A stretch of DNA of 64,000 nt from Pseudogulbenkiania subflava DSM 22618. Lineage in GTDB: Bacteria; Pseudomonadota; Gammaproteobacteria; Burkholderiales; Chromobacteriaceae. Positions 1 to 14,477 of the stretch are shown one piece after another. Below the pieces are notes generated by a model. The model saw only the letters and a list, made by a program, of their open reading frames with translations. It did not search any database and had not been told where the DNA came from. A program made the translations under genes and the position numbers. Each line of letters begins with the position of its first letter. Position 1 is the first letter of the stretch. The stretch covers positions 1-64,000 of the forward strand of contig NZ_FXAG01000003.1 in assembly GCF_900177275.1 (NCBI RefSeq), in the 5' to 3' direction.

Positions 1-2
1 TG

Positions 3-458
3 GACGCGGTGGAAGCCGCCAACGACGCGCAGAAGCTGCGCCTGGTGGAGAAGGCTGTGGCGCGCTTCGGCGAGGACCTGTCCGGATGCCGCTTCGCGCT
101 GTGGGGGCTGGCCTTCAAGCCCAACACCGACGACATGCGCGAGGCGCCGAGCCGGGTGATCGTGGCCGAGTTGACGCGCCGTGGCGCCGAAGTGGTGGCG
201 TACGACCCGGTCGCCGTCGAGGAGGCGCGCCGCGTCATGGGCGACAATCCGCGTCTGCGCTTCGCCGAGGACATGATGAGCCCGCTCGACGGGGCCGACG
301 CCCTGCTGATTGTCACCGAGTGGAAGATGTTCCGCGCACCGGACTTCGAGGCGATCCGCGCTGCGCTCAAGGCCCCGGTGATCATCGACGGGCGCAATAT
401 GTACGATCCGGCCTGGCTGCGGAACCAGGATTTTGAATATTTGGCTATTGGTCGTTGA
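3..458 (+). CDS. ugd: UDP-glucose 6-dehydrogenase, C-terminal part (cut by window edge)
   Basis: The reading frame is open from the window edge to a TGA at 456-458, so the true start lies upstream. The visible ~151 residues are the NAD/UDP-binding C-terminal domain of the UDP-glucose/GDP-mannose dehydrogenase family. The stretch GLAFKPNTDDMREAPS is the family signature, followed by the Rossmann-like GAEVVAYDP and a closing DGRNMYDP. The enzyme oxidises UDP-glucose to UDP-glucuronate with two NAD+, in the cytoplasm, supplying a precursor for capsule or exopolysaccharide. It is the first gene of a same-strand polysaccharide cluster that continues to manC. Its high GC contrasts with the AT-rich gene that follows. 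Family assignment is firm; the exact nucleotide-sugar substrate is inferred. Confidence 0.9.
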   Translation, partial: DAVEAANDAQKLRLVEKAVARFGEDLSGCRFALWGLAFKPNTDDMREAPSRVIVAELTRRGAEVVAYDPVAVEEARRVMGDNPRLRFAEDMMSPLDGADALLIVTEWKMFRAPDFEAIRAALKAPVIIDGRNMYDPAWLRNQDFEYLAIGR

Positions 459-630
459 CACCCTCCTAGCTGACCCGCTGCCAGTATCCTTGAGGGAACA
501 GCCGCCGGACCCTACAACCTCCTCAACATCATTTGCTGGTCGGAAGATCTACGGAACTGAAACAATAGTCCCCGACTGCTAAGTTGTTGAATTAAAATTA
601 TTAATTGACAAATATATTTACAAAGCCAAT

Positions 631-1482
631 ATGCGCGAAAAAGTATCAATATACATCCCAACAAAGAACAGAATTTCATTATTAAAAAGAGCCATTGAAT
701 CCGTCCATAGGCAAACCTATAAGAATATTGAACTAATAGTTGTTGATGATGGATCGAATGACGGAACAAGAAAATATCTACTCGAAGCACAAAAAAACAA
801 CCGGCTTAAGGCGATACTACAGCCTGAAAGTTTTGGGGCTTGCGTAGCTCGAAATACAGCAATAAACAACAGTACCGGTCACTTCATAACGGGCCTTGAC
901 GATGACGATTACTTCTTATCAAAGGACAGAATAACCACTTTTGTTGAACAATGGCATTTGCTCACAAAAGGAGAATCAAAAATTGCCGGCCTTTATGACA
1001 GCGCCAAAATAAATACGCCTCAAGGTATAATTGATAGCCATACTGACGAAACTTCAAGCTATAAAAAATTACGACAAAAAAACAATATAGGCAATCAAGT
1101 TTTTGCTCCAAAATCCCACTATATTAAATCTGGGAATTTTGATCCCTCCATGCCAGCATGGCAGGATTGGGACCTATGGTTAAGAATGTCGAACATGTTT
1201 GGCGAATTTATCAATATCAACCATTTCAGCTACATGGTGGACGAAACGCATGAATTCAATAGAATAACCCAAAAAAGCGAAGACAAAATAAGAATCGCAT
1301 TAATGCGCATTCACTCAAAAATGGGAAATGTTTCACTACGCGAAAAGTCATCCTTGCTCGCGGCCGCCCTCGCCTACCCTCAAGTACAGCCGCGTCTGAG
1401 CGATTTAGTTATATTGATTATTACTGGCCGATTATATACTGCTATCAAAGCAACCAAAAAAATAATAACGCCATCAATATGA
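631..1482 (+). CDS. Family 2 glycosyltransferase
   Basis: This 283-residue protein has a GT-A fold N-terminus: VSIYIPTKNR at the start, VVDDGSNDGT near residue 40, and the metal/nucleotide-binding acidic run GLDDDD near residue 90. It should transfer a sugar from a nucleotide donor to a lipid-linked glycan at the inner membrane. The acceptor and sugar cannot be read from sequence. The gene is strikingly AT-rich (18 G+C in the 60 bases 1021-1080) compared with ugd and gmd, which suggests acquisition as part of a serotype-like cassette. The 172-base gap before it (459-630) is also AT-rich and may contain its promoter. Its stop overlaps the ATG of the next gene by four bases (ATGA), implying translational coupling. 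Confidence 0.85.
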   Translation: MREKVSIYIPTKNRISLLKRAIESVHRQTYKNIELIVVDDGSNDGTRKYLLEAQKNNRLKAILQPESFGACVARNTAINNSTGHFITGLDDDDYFLSKDRITTFVEQWHLLTKGESKIAGLYDSAKINTPQGIIDSHTDETSSYKKLRQKNNIGNQVFAPKSHYIKSGNFDPSMPAWQDWDLWLRMSNMFGEFININHFSYMVDETHEFNRITQKSEDKIRIALMRIHSKMGNVSLREKSSLLAAALAYPQVQPRLSDLVILIITGRLYTAIKATKKIITPSI

Positions 1483-2744
1483 AATCATTGATTATTTCCC
1501 AATCGGACAACTCTGGCGGTGCCGCCCGAGCAGCCTACCGCCTGCACCGAGCCCTGCTGCAATCCTGTATTGAGTCGCACATGCTAGTGCGAATAAAAAA
1601 AACCGATGACTGGACAGTAAATGGCCCAGCCAGCAAAGTAGCTAAAGCGCTTGGCATGCTACGCATGCCTATGGGTTTACAATTCAACCGGTTGCAAAAC
1701 AGTGCAAACGGCAACCTGCACAGCGGCAATTGGCTATCCTCGCATTGGAGCTCTCGACTCAACACCTGTCACGCCGATGTAGTAAATCTACATTGGGTAG
1801 CAGGTGAAACAATGTCCATTGAAGATATCGGTCGGATTCAAAAACCAATAGTCTGGACACTTCATGACATGTGGGCGTTCTGCGGTGCAGAGCATGTCAC
1901 CTCTGATGATAAACATGCTCGCTGGCGTGCAGGGTATGACCGTAATAATCGCACGCTAGGTGATAGTGGAATCGACCTGAATCGAATAGTCTGGCAACGT
2001 AAACGAAAAGCCTGGAAGCACCCCATGCATATCGTCACCCCCAGCACTTGGTTAGCCGATTGCGTTCGTAACAGCGTCCTGTTACGCGACTGGCCTGTGT
2101 CAGTGATCCCCAATGTGCTCGACACGGAATGTTACCAGCCACTCAACCAAGCTTTTTGCCGACAAGTCTTGAGGTTGCCGAATGACAAAAAAGTCGTTTT
2201 ATTTGGGGCAATGGGCGGAGGCAACGATCCAAACAAGGGTTATGACCTTCTACTGGAAGCACTCCAGCGACTAGCCATACAGATCAATCCGGAAGGGATT
2301 GCCTGCGTCGTGTTTGGGCAGAGTGAGCCAGAGCAGCCCCCGTCACTTCCATTTCCAACTTACTGGATGGGCCATATCCATGACGACACTACGCTAGCGC
2401 TACTGTACAACGCAGCAGATGTGATGGTGGTACCCTCACGGCAGGAAAACCTCCCACAAACCGCGACAGAACCACAGGCCTGTGGTTGTCCGGTTGTTGC
2501 ATTCGACTGTACTGGCCTCCGCGATGCCATAGAACATCAACAGACCGGCTTCCTCGCGCAAGCCTATGATCCAGCCGATATGGCTAACGGCATTGCCTGG
2601 CTCCTACAGAACAAAGAGCACAGGCAGCGTCTTGGCATGGCCGCACGCCAACGCGCAATACAGTTGTGGTCGCCTAAGGTAGTGGTACCACAATACATCA
2701 ACCTCTACCGACAAGCGATTGAATCGTACAAGGACAGCAGATGA
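1479..2744 (+). CDS. Family 4 (GT-B) glycosyltransferase, WcaC-like
   Basis: A 421-residue GT-B glycosyltransferase. The N-terminal half begins [20 protein letters not shown], a start typical of colanic-acid WcaC-like enzymes, and contains NLHWV and WTLHDMWAF. The C-terminal half carries the nucleotide-sugar-binding region with [24 protein letters not shown], including the retaining GT4 E-x7-E pattern. It is expected to act in the cytoplasm on a polyprenyl-linked acceptor. Four-base ATGA overlaps join it to the preceding GT2 and to the following gmd, so the three genes are probably translated as a unit. Base composition is intermediate between the AT-rich GT2 upstream and the GC-richer gmd. 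Donor specificity is unknown; GDP-mannose or GDP-fucose would fit the pathway genes next to it. Confidence 0.83.
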   Translation: MKSLIISQSDNSGGAARAAYRLHRALLQSCIESHMLVRIKKTDDWTVNGPASKVAKALGMLRMPMGLQFNRLQNSANGNLHSGNWLSSHWSSRLNTCHADVVNLHWVAGETMSIEDIGRIQKPIVWTLHDMWAFCGAEHVTSDDKHARWRAGYDRNNRTLGDSGIDLNRIVWQRKRKAWKHPMHIVTPSTWLADCVRNSVLLRDWPVSVIPNVLDTECYQPLNQAFCRQVLRLPNDKKVVLFGAMGGGNDPNKGYDLLLEALQRLAIQINPEGIACVVFGQSEPEQPPSLPFPTYWMGHIHDDTTLALLYNAADVMVVPSRQENLPQTATEPQACGCPVVAFDCTGLRDAIEHQQTGFLAQAYDPADMANGIAWLLQNKEHRQRLGMAARQRAIQLWSPKVVVPQYINLYRQAIESYKDSR

Positions 2745-3859
2745 AAAAAGCCCTCATCACCGGTATTACTGGTCAGGATGGTTCCTACCTTGCCGAGTTT
2801 CTTTTGGAAAAGGGTTATGAAGTCCACGGCATCAAGCGCCGTGCGTCCTCATTCAACACCCAGCGCGTCGATCATATCTATCAGGACCCGCACATCGAGA
2901 ATGCCCGCTTCAAGCTGCACTATGGCGATCTGACCGATAGCAGCAACCTGACCCGTATCATCAGCGAAGTGCAACCTGATGAAGTGTATAACCTGGGTGC
3001 ACAGTCGCATGTAGCTGTCAGTTTCGAATCCCCGGAATACACTGCCGACGTCGATGCCATGGGCACGCTGAGACTGCTGGAAGCGATCCGTTTTCTGGGT
3101 TTGGAGAAGAAAACCCGCTTTTATCAGGCATCGACTTCGGAACTGTATGGTCTGGTGCAGGAGATTCCGCAGCGGGAGACGACTCCGTTCTATCCCCGCA
3201 GCCCCTATGCGGTAGCCAAGCTGTACGCCTACTGGATCACGGTCAACTACCGCGAAGCCTATGGCATGTATGCCTGTAATGGCATTCTGTTCAACCATGA
3301 GTCCCCACGCCGAGGCGAGACCTTCGTCACCCGCAAGATCACCCGCGGCCTGGCCAATATCGCGCAGGGCCTGGAAAGCTGCCTGTACATGGGCAATATG
3401 GACGCTTTGCGCGACTGGGGCCATGCAAAAGATTACGTCAAGATGCAGTGGCTAATGCTGCAGCAGGAGCAAGCAGAGGATTTCGTCATCGCCACCGGGG
3501 TACAGTACAGTGTGCGCCAATTCATTGAATGGTCCGCTGCCGAGTTGGGCATCTCGCTTCGTTTCGAAGGCCATGGCACGGATGAGGTGGGGATCGTGAC
3601 GGCTATCCAGGGCAACAATACTCCTGCCTTGAAGGAAGGCGACGTCATCGTTCGCGTCGATCCGCGCTACTTCCGTCCAGCGGAAGTGGAAACCTTGTTG
3701 GGCGACCCGACGAAGGCCCGCGAACGGCTGGGGTGGGTGCCTGAAATCACGGTGCAAGAAATGTGCCGTGAAATGGTGGCAACCGACCTGCAAGAAGCCA
3801 AGCGCCATGCGCTGCTCAAGAAACATGGCTTCGCAATTCCGGTCAGCACCGAGAATTAA
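2741..3859 (+). CDS. gmd: GDP-mannose 4,6-dehydratase
   Basis: Converts GDP-D-mannose to GDP-4-keto-6-deoxy-D-mannose, the first step to GDP-L-fucose and GDP-rhamnose-type sugars. The 372-residue protein is full length for the family. It shows the NADP-binding GITGQDGSY at residues 7-15, the GD-L TDSSNL loop, the catalytic STSELYG and the YAVAK (Y-x3-K) motif of extended short-chain dehydrogenases, plus [17 protein letters not shown], highly conserved in Gmd. The start overlaps the upstream glycosyltransferase stop (ATGA). The next gene, fcl, performs the following epimerase/reductase step, and manC at the cluster end makes the substrate, so the GDP-fucose route is complete here except for phosphomannomutase. 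Confidence 0.96.
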   Translation: MKKALITGITGQDGSYLAEFLLEKGYEVHGIKRRASSFNTQRVDHIYQDPHIENARFKLHYGDLTDSSNLTRIISEVQPDEVYNLGAQSHVAVSFESPEYTADVDAMGTLRLLEAIRFLGLEKKTRFYQASTSELYGLVQEIPQRETTPFYPRSPYAVAKLYAYWITVNYREAYGMYACNGILFNHESPRRGETFVTRKITRGLANIAQGLESCLYMGNMDALRDWGHAKDYVKMQWLMLQQEQAEDFVIATGVQYSVRQFIEWSAAELGISLRFEGHGTDEVGIVTAIQGNNTPALKEGDVIVRVDPRYFRPAEVETLLGDPTKARERLGWVPEITVQEMCREMVATDLQEAKRHALLKKHGFAIPVSTEN

Positions 3860-3945
3860 ACTCTCCCTTAGCCGCAACACCTTTGAACCTTGCCAAGGCC
3901 GGCACAAGCCAGTTGCTTGCACCGGCTGAGACTCACAGACACGTT

Positions 3946-4914
3946 ATGACTACCAATCTCGATGCCCGTATTTTCGTTGCAGGCCACCATGGCATGGTCG
4001 GCTCCGCCATCGTTCGCCGTCTTGAACAGAAAGGGTGCCGCAATCTTGTCACCCGCAGCCGGACCGAACTGGATCTTACCTGCCAAACATCCGTTGATCG
4101 TTTTTTTGCCGAAGAGAAAATCGATCAGGTCTATCTGGCGGCAGCTCGGGTTGGGGGCATTCATGCCAACAATACCTACCCGGCCGAGTTCATCTATCAG
4201 AATCTGATGATCCAAGCCAATGTGATCCATGCCGCCCACACCCACAACGTTCAGAAATTACTGTTTTTAGGCTCAAGCTGTATCTACCCCAAGTTGGCCG
4301 AGCAACCGATGGAGGAGTCAGCTCTTCTCACGGGGGCACTTGAGCCCACTAATGAGCCGTACGCCATCGCCAAAATCGCCGGTATCAAATTGTGTGAGAG
4401 CTATAACCGTCAGTATGGCCGTGATTACCGCAGCGTGATGCCGACCAATCTGTATGGCCCAGGCGACAACTACCATCCGGAAAATAGCCATGTGATCCCG
4501 GCTCTTATCCGTCGTATCCATGAGGCCAAGCAAGACAATGCTCCGGAGGTCCTGGTCTGGGGCAGCGGCATGCCCAAGCGTGAGTTTTTATATGTAGATG
4601 ACATGGCCAGTGCATCTGTACATGTGATGGAGCTGCCTCCAGAAGTTTGGAAAAAACATGTCTCCCCGATGTGTTCTCATATCAACGTCGGCAGCGGCAT
4701 AGACTGTACAATTGGAGAACTGGCTCAGACCATTTCTCAAGCTCTTGGCTATAAGGGCGAAATTAAATTTGACATCAGCAAACCAGACGGAACACCTCGG
4801 AAGCTTATGGATAACCAACTATTAAATAGCCTTGGGTGGAAAATTGAAATTGATTTAAATCACGGCATCTCTATGGCATATCGTGATTATATGTTGAACA
4901 ACATCAAAAAATGA
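3946..4914 (+). CDS. fcl: GDP-L-fucose synthase
   Basis: Epimerises and reduces GDP-4-keto-6-deoxymannose to GDP-L-fucose with NADPH. Key features are [14 protein letters not shown] (NADP binding), [16 protein letters not shown], the catalytic YAIAK, and [25 protein letters not shown], all diagnostic for the family. The frame is open back to a TTG at 3883, but the ATG at 3946 gives a 322-residue protein of normal length with the Rossmann motif close to the N-terminus, so I prefer it. No strong ribosome binding site is visible at either. The 3' quarter, from roughly 4640, becomes clearly AT-rich and continues into the AT-rich spacer and glycosyltransferase downstream, suggesting a recombination joint inside the gene. 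Confidence 0.94.
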   Translation: MTTNLDARIFVAGHHGMVGSAIVRRLEQKGCRNLVTRSRTELDLTCQTSVDRFFAEEKIDQVYLAAARVGGIHANNTYPAEFIYQNLMIQANVIHAAHTHNVQKLLFLGSSCIYPKLAEQPMEESALLTGALEPTNEPYAIAKIAGIKLCESYNRQYGRDYRSVMPTNLYGPGDNYHPENSHVIPALIRRIHEAKQDNAPEVLVWGSGMPKREFLYVDDMASASVHVMELPPEVWKKHVSPMCSHINVGSGIDCTIGELAQTISQALGYKGEIKFDISKPDGTPRKLMDNQLLNSLGWKIEIDLNHGISMAYRDYMLNNIKK

Positions 4915-5188
4915 GGCCTCTTCATTGTAGATTTCAATTACAGACTTTCAAATACACCTTCCACATGGGATAAATATTTTATCAGAAGCCCAATATTACC
5001 GGTAATATCATATACTTACCCTTAAAATCACTTCCGCATAATTTTATTAAGTAAAATATAACCACACTAAGCCAATAGAATATTTTCATCTTGCATAATT
5101 AAAAAATTCTCATCATTAGCCATTTTCGTCATATTGCTATATGGCCCAGCATGAAATGCAATCCACATAAAGTAAGGAGGTCAATTCA
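4915..5188 (+). other. AT-rich spacer before the WcaE-like gene
   Basis: This 274-base, markedly AT-rich stretch contains no convincing reading frame. It ends with a strong Shine-Dalgarno sequence (AAGGAGG, 5174-5180). It may hold a secondary promoter or be scar sequence from cassette exchange. No insertion-sequence ends or direct repeats were recognised. Confidence 0.4.
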
Positions 5189-5896
5189 TTGATTAGCATC
5201 GTAAGCGTTACTTACAACAATGCAATTGGGCTACATCAAACATTGACAAGCCTAGTAAAATCCAAATGTACCCCACATGAGGTCATCGTGATCGATGGAG
5301 GATCACAAGATGCCACATTTACTGTTATCTCCGAATTTTCGGACTTATTACCAATAAAATTTTATTCATCAAAAGACGCTGGAATTTACGATGCCATGAA
5401 TAAGGGGCTTTCCCTCGTTTCTGGCGATCTCATTCACTATCTTAATGCCGGCGATACCATTCAGGGAAACATTTACAGTAACGTCAAGGGCCCTTGCCGT
5501 TTGCCTGTCAGGTTAACAGATGAAACCGGCCAGGATTTGGGCTATGCCACTACTGGCCTTGGCGGCTATGGCTACTGTCATCAGGGGGTTATCTTTCCCG
5601 CCAAACACGAGCAGTACCAATTAAACTACTCCATAGCAGCCGATCTCGACCTGCTGATCCGGACTTTTCCCGATGGCGTTTTAAATTTGCCATTAATACG
5701 GGGAGGAGAAGTCATTTATGATCTTTGCGGCGTTTCTGCCAAGCGGCGCTGGAGCCGAGACAAACAAATTGGCGAAATACTTTTCAAGCAAAAGAAATAT
5801 GTCGCGTTCTTCTTGTTTTCATCTGCTGCCGGGGCAAAATATCTGATGTCCAAGTCGATACGTAGGAAAATAAGACAATTATTTTCGAGAAAATGA
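5189..5896 (+). CDS. Family 2 glycosyltransferase, WcaE-like, TTG start
   Basis: A 235-residue GT-A glycosyltransferase. ISIVSVTYNNAIGL opens the fold, VIDGGSQDAT is the nucleotide-binding acidic loop, and KDAGIYDAMNKGL followed by HYLNAGD is characteristic of the WcaE/colanic-acid group of GT2 enzymes. The start is decided by a near-perfect ribosome binding site (AAGGAGG at 5174-5180) eight bases before a TTG at 5189. No in-frame ATG lies near this position. The first third is AT-rich like the spacer before it. The next glycosyltransferase begins one base after the stop, so the two are probably co-translated. Donor and acceptor sugars are unknown; a role in a fucose-containing repeat unit is inferred from gmd and fcl. 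Confidence 0.83.
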   Translation: MISIVSVTYNNAIGLHQTLTSLVKSKCTPHEVIVIDGGSQDATFTVISEFSDLLPIKFYSSKDAGIYDAMNKGLSLVSGDLIHYLNAGDTIQGNIYSNVKGPCRLPVRLTDETGQDLGYATTGLGGYGYCHQGVIFPAKHEQYQLNYSIAADLDLLIRTFPDGVLNLPLIRGGEVIYDLCGVSAKRRWSRDKQIGEILFKQKKYVAFFLFSSAAGAKYLMSKSIRRKIRQLFSRK

Positions 5897-5897
5897 T

Positions 5898-6695
5898 ATG
5901 GCACTCGTTTCCATCATCACGCCTGTTTTCAACGCAGAAAAATGGCTACCTGGATTGTTCGCCACCGTACAGGCTCAGAGCATGCATGACTGGGAGCATA
6001 TCCTGATCGATGATTGTTCTGGTGATGACTCGCTGAACATCATGCGCTCCTATGCCGCGTCCGACTCCCGCATCCGCGTGATTGCAAGTGACCAGAATGG
6101 CGGCCCAGCCAGGGCCAGGAATATAGGGATACGTGAGAGCCGAGGGCGTTTTTTGACATTTCTCGATGCGGATGATGAATGGATATCCACCAAACTCGAA
6201 AAGCAAATCGGTTGGATGCAGCAAAACCATGTGGGCATGTCTTATCATGATTATCGACACATGTCTGAACAGGGCGACCTGATCGGAAAGGTTGTGAGCG
6301 GTCCAGATTCACTTGATTGGCCCACCCTGCATAAACGACGTGGTGTAGGTTGCTTGACCATGGCCTTCGACCGGCGGAGCTGCCCTCTTCCTGTGTTCTC
6401 TGAGGATATGGGAAAGTTGATTGCTGAAGACTTCTTGGCGTGGGCTGACATCCTGGCCAAAGGGGTCATTGCTAGACGCTTACCTCTCGACCTTGCTCGC
6501 TATCGGGTAATGGCTAGCTCCCGCTCGGGAAGAAAGTGGGATGCCGCCAAGTCTGTCTGGTCCATTTATCGTAACATTGAGAAAATTCCTCCAGCGCTAG
6601 CTATGTGGTATTGGGCCAGCTATGTCATTGATGCCTATCGTATCCACAAGCGTGCGAAGCCTATCTATTCAACTAAATCGATAGCCAAACTATGA
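5898..6695 (+). CDS. Family 2 glycosyltransferase
   Basis: This 265-residue GT-A glycosyltransferase shows [14 protein letters not shown] at the N-terminus, [11 protein letters not shown] for nucleotide binding, [11 protein letters not shown], and the metal-binding FLDADDEW near residue 94. These match the WcaA/WbbD-type GT2 family. It should elongate the polysaccharide repeat unit on the cytoplasmic face of the inner membrane. It starts one base after the preceding glycosyltransferase and its stop overlaps the manC ATG (ATGA at 6692-6695), so it sits in the middle of a tightly coupled block. GC content is nearer the chromosomal norm than in the gene before it. The specific sugar transferred cannot be inferred. 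Confidence 0.85.
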   Translation: MALVSIITPVFNAEKWLPGLFATVQAQSMHDWEHILIDDCSGDDSLNIMRSYAASDSRIRVIASDQNGGPARARNIGIRESRGRFLTFLDADDEWISTKLEKQIGWMQQNHVGMSYHDYRHMSEQGDLIGKVVSGPDSLDWPTLHKRRGVGCLTMAFDRRSCPLPVFSEDMGKLIAEDFLAWADILAKGVIARRLPLDLARYRVMASSRSGRKWDAAKSVWSIYRNIEKIPPALAMWYWASYVIDAYRIHKRAKPIYSTKSIAKL

Positions 6696-8125
6696 TTCCT
6701 GTGATTTTATCTGGCGGATCAGGTAGCCGGTTGTGGCCACTATCGCGCAGCTTATTCCCCAAGCAGTTCTTGCCCCTGATAACGGAAGAAAGCATGCTCC
6801 AGCAAACGGTGCTGCGACTGATGGGCATAACGGAGTGCGAACGGCCGATTCTGATTTGTAATGAATCGCATCGATTCATCGTAGCCGAGCAATTGCGACA
6901 GATCGATATCAAGGCTGAAGCGATCATCCTCGAATCAGTTGGCCGCAACACCGCCCCCGCAATTGCCATTTCCGCTCTGGCCGCCATGCAGCACGGCAAG
7001 GACCCGCTGCTCCTCGTCCTCGCGGCAGACCATGTGATCGCCAACACGGGGGCCTTTCACACCGCCGTAGCTACCGCGCGCAGGGCTGCCGAAACCGGAG
7101 CGCTAGTGACATTCGGGATTGTTCCCAGCCATGCTGAAACAGGCTATGGCTATATTGAACAGGGTTCCCATTCCGATTGGCGCACCGGCGGTGATTTGCC
7201 ACCGGGTGTCCACCCCGTCGCTCGTTTCGTCGAAAAGCCGAATCTCTCGACCGCGCAGTCTTATGTCGAGAGCGGACGCTACCTGTGGAACAGCGGGATG
7301 TTCCTGTTCCGCGCCTCCGCGCTGATTGCTGAGCTTGAGCAGCTAGCGCCCCAGATTCTGTCGGCCTGTCGCTCCTCCCTGGCCACAGCCAAGGCAGACC
7401 TGGATTTTCTGCGCCTGGACAGCGAAGCATTTGCGTCTTGCCCCGAAGACTCCATCGACTACGCTGTGATGGAAAAGACCGATAAAGCGGTAGTGGTTCC
7501 GCTGGATGCGGGGTGGAGCGATGTGGGGTCGTGGAATGCCTTGTGGGAAGTGTCCGAGAAGAATCCCGATGGTAATGTGATCAAAGGTGATGTACTCGTC
7601 GTGGACAGCCAGGATAACTATCTACACAGCGCCAATGGCCGCTTGATAGCAGCTGTCGGCATCAGCGACCTGGTCGTAGTGGATACCGAGGATGCGGTCA
7701 TGGTTGCCCACAAGGGGCAGGTGCAGCAGGTCAAGAAGATTGTCGACCAGCTCAAGGCGGATGGCCGCAAGGAAGCCGCCCAGCACCGCGTGGTATACCG
7801 CCCGTGGGGTTGCTACGACAGCATCGACAACGGCGCTCGCTACCAGGTGAAGCGCATTACGGTGAAGCCCGGCGCCAAGTTGTCGGTTCAGATGCATCAC
7901 CACCGCGCCGAGCACTGGGTGGTGGTATCGGGCACGGCCAAGGTACTCAACGGCGACAAGGAAGTCCTACTCACGGAGAACCAGTCGATCTATATCCCCG
8001 TCGGTGTGGTGCATGCCCTGGAAAACCCGGGGAAGATCCCTCTGGAGCTGATCGAGGTGCAATCCGGTGCTTACCTGGGTGAGGATGATATCGTACGCTT
8101 CGAGGACAAGTATGGCCGTATATGA
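6692..8125 (+). CDS. manC: Mannose-1-phosphate guanylyltransferase / mannose-6-phosphate isomerase
   Basis: A bifunctional type II enzyme of 477 residues making GDP-mannose from mannose-1-phosphate and GTP and, in its C-terminal domain, interconverting fructose-6- and mannose-6-phosphate. The pyrophosphorylase signature [13 protein letters not shown] is at residues 8-20 and FVEKP lies further on. The C-terminal cupin (from about residue 365) shows RPWGCYDSI, the metal-ligand stretch [10 protein letters not shown] and [13 protein letters not shown]. It supplies GDP-mannose to Gmd four genes upstream. The ATG overlaps the preceding stop. It is the last gene of the visible cluster; an intrinsic terminator of the convergent gltBD operon lies just after it. 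No wzx, wzy or export gene is present in the window. Confidence 0.95.
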   Translation: MIPVILSGGSGSRLWPLSRSLFPKQFLPLITEESMLQQTVLRLMGITECERPILICNESHRFIVAEQLRQIDIKAEAIILESVGRNTAPAIAISALAAMQHGKDPLLLVLAADHVIANTGAFHTAVATARRAAETGALVTFGIVPSHAETGYGYIEQGSHSDWRTGGDLPPGVHPVARFVEKPNLSTAQSYVESGRYLWNSGMFLFRASALIAELEQLAPQILSACRSSLATAKADLDFLRLDSEAFASCPEDSIDYAVMEKTDKAVVVPLDAGWSDVGSWNALWEVSEKNPDGNVIKGDVLVVDSQDNYLHSANGRLIAAVGISDLVVVDTEDAVMVAHKGQVQQVKKIVDQLKADGRKEAAQHRVVYRPWGCYDSIDNGARYQVKRITVKPGAKLSVQMHHHRAEHWVVVSGTAKVLNGDKEVLLTENQSIYIPVGVVHALENPGKIPLELIEVQSGAYLGEDDIVRFEDKYGRI

Positions 8126-8162
8126 GGAGCTAATTAGCCCCATCTAACTTATCCCGACCGAT

Positions 8163-8188
8163 AAAAAAACCCGCCTTGCGGCGGGTTG
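8163..8188 (-). terminator. Intrinsic terminator of gltBD
   Basis: A GC stem (AACCCGCC, TTGC loop, GGCGGGTT; 8168-8187) is followed on the minus strand by a run of seven T residues. It lies 26 bases past the gltD stop. On the plus strand the T-run is poor, so it should mainly stop gltBD transcription, while also insulating the convergent manC end. Confidence 0.85.
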
Positions 8189-8213
8189 TAAGCTAGGTCG
8201 AACATTCTTTTTC

Positions 8214-9659
<1,446 letters not shown>

Positions 9660-9717
9660 CTAACGCACGCCGCCCGCTAACTATCATATCTGTGTGATTC
9701 AGTGCAGCTGCCGAAAG

Positions 9718-9738
9718 GGATGGGGCCTTGCCCCATCC
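9718..9738 (-). other. Intercistronic hairpin between gltB and gltD
   Basis: A perfect eight-base-pair stem (GGATGGGG / CCCCATCC) with a five-base loop lies five bases after the gltB stop. On the minus strand it is followed only by CTTTCGG, not a long U-run, so it looks like a processing, stabilising or partial-attenuation element rather than a full terminator. Confidence 0.55.
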
Positions 9739-9742
9739 GCGA

Positions 9743-14191
<4,449 letters not shown>

Positions 14192-14291
14192 ACCATCTAC
14201 CTGATTATAATGTGAAGCGAATGTCTTTGATTCTAAGGTCAAGGCGCGCCCTCCTGCAACCGCTTTTTGTGCGGCGCATAATTACTTTTAA

Positions 14292-14320
14292 ATCAAAGTG
14301 TTACGATATTTTTTTTGACA
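14292..14320 (-). promoter_or_regulatory. Possible sigma-70 promoter for gltBD
   Basis: On the minus strand TTGTCA (14320-14315) is followed after 17 bases by TTTGAT (14297-14292) in a very AT-rich region about 100 bases before the gltB ATG. The -35 match is good and the -10 match is weak. No sigma-54 GG-N10-GC pair was found between the NtrC-like sites and gltB. Confidence 0.3.
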
Positions 14321-14400
14321 AAAAAATTGGAAAATCCGGATTTTTTCAAAGAATTATTTTTCATCTTTGTGACACGGATTTTCATATAAACGACACAAAA

Positions 14401-14448
14401 AGCACCATTTTGGTGCCATGCGTGGTGCAAGTGCATCACCTTGGTTCA
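14401..14448. promoter_or_regulatory. Tandem NtrC-like binding sites
   Basis: Two matches to the NtrC dyad TGCACC-N5-GGTGCA lie here. Site 1 (14401-14417) reads AGCACC ATTTT GGTGCC and site 2 (14432-14448) reads TGCATC ACCTT GGTTCA; each matches 10 of 12 conserved bases. Their centres are 31 bp apart, about three helical turns, like the paired enhancer sites of enteric glnA. They lie 210-260 bp upstream of gltB and 30 bp upstream of the divergent cardiolipin-synthase-like gene. Control of gltBD is the likely role. NtrC binding itself is inferred. Confidence 0.55.
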
Positions 14449-14477
14449 TACAATGTCTGACAATATACAATCTGGCC

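Noticed and set aside
14204-14209. TATAAT on the minus strand just before gltB as its -10
   Set aside because: It would leave a leader of about six bases and exclude the ribosome binding site, and no -35 fits at 16-18 bp.
14315-14343. Plus-strand TTGACA at 14315 as a promoter for the cardiolipin synthase gene
   Set aside because: No acceptable -10 follows at 16-18 bp; the surrounding A/T runs make the hexamer match unconvincing.
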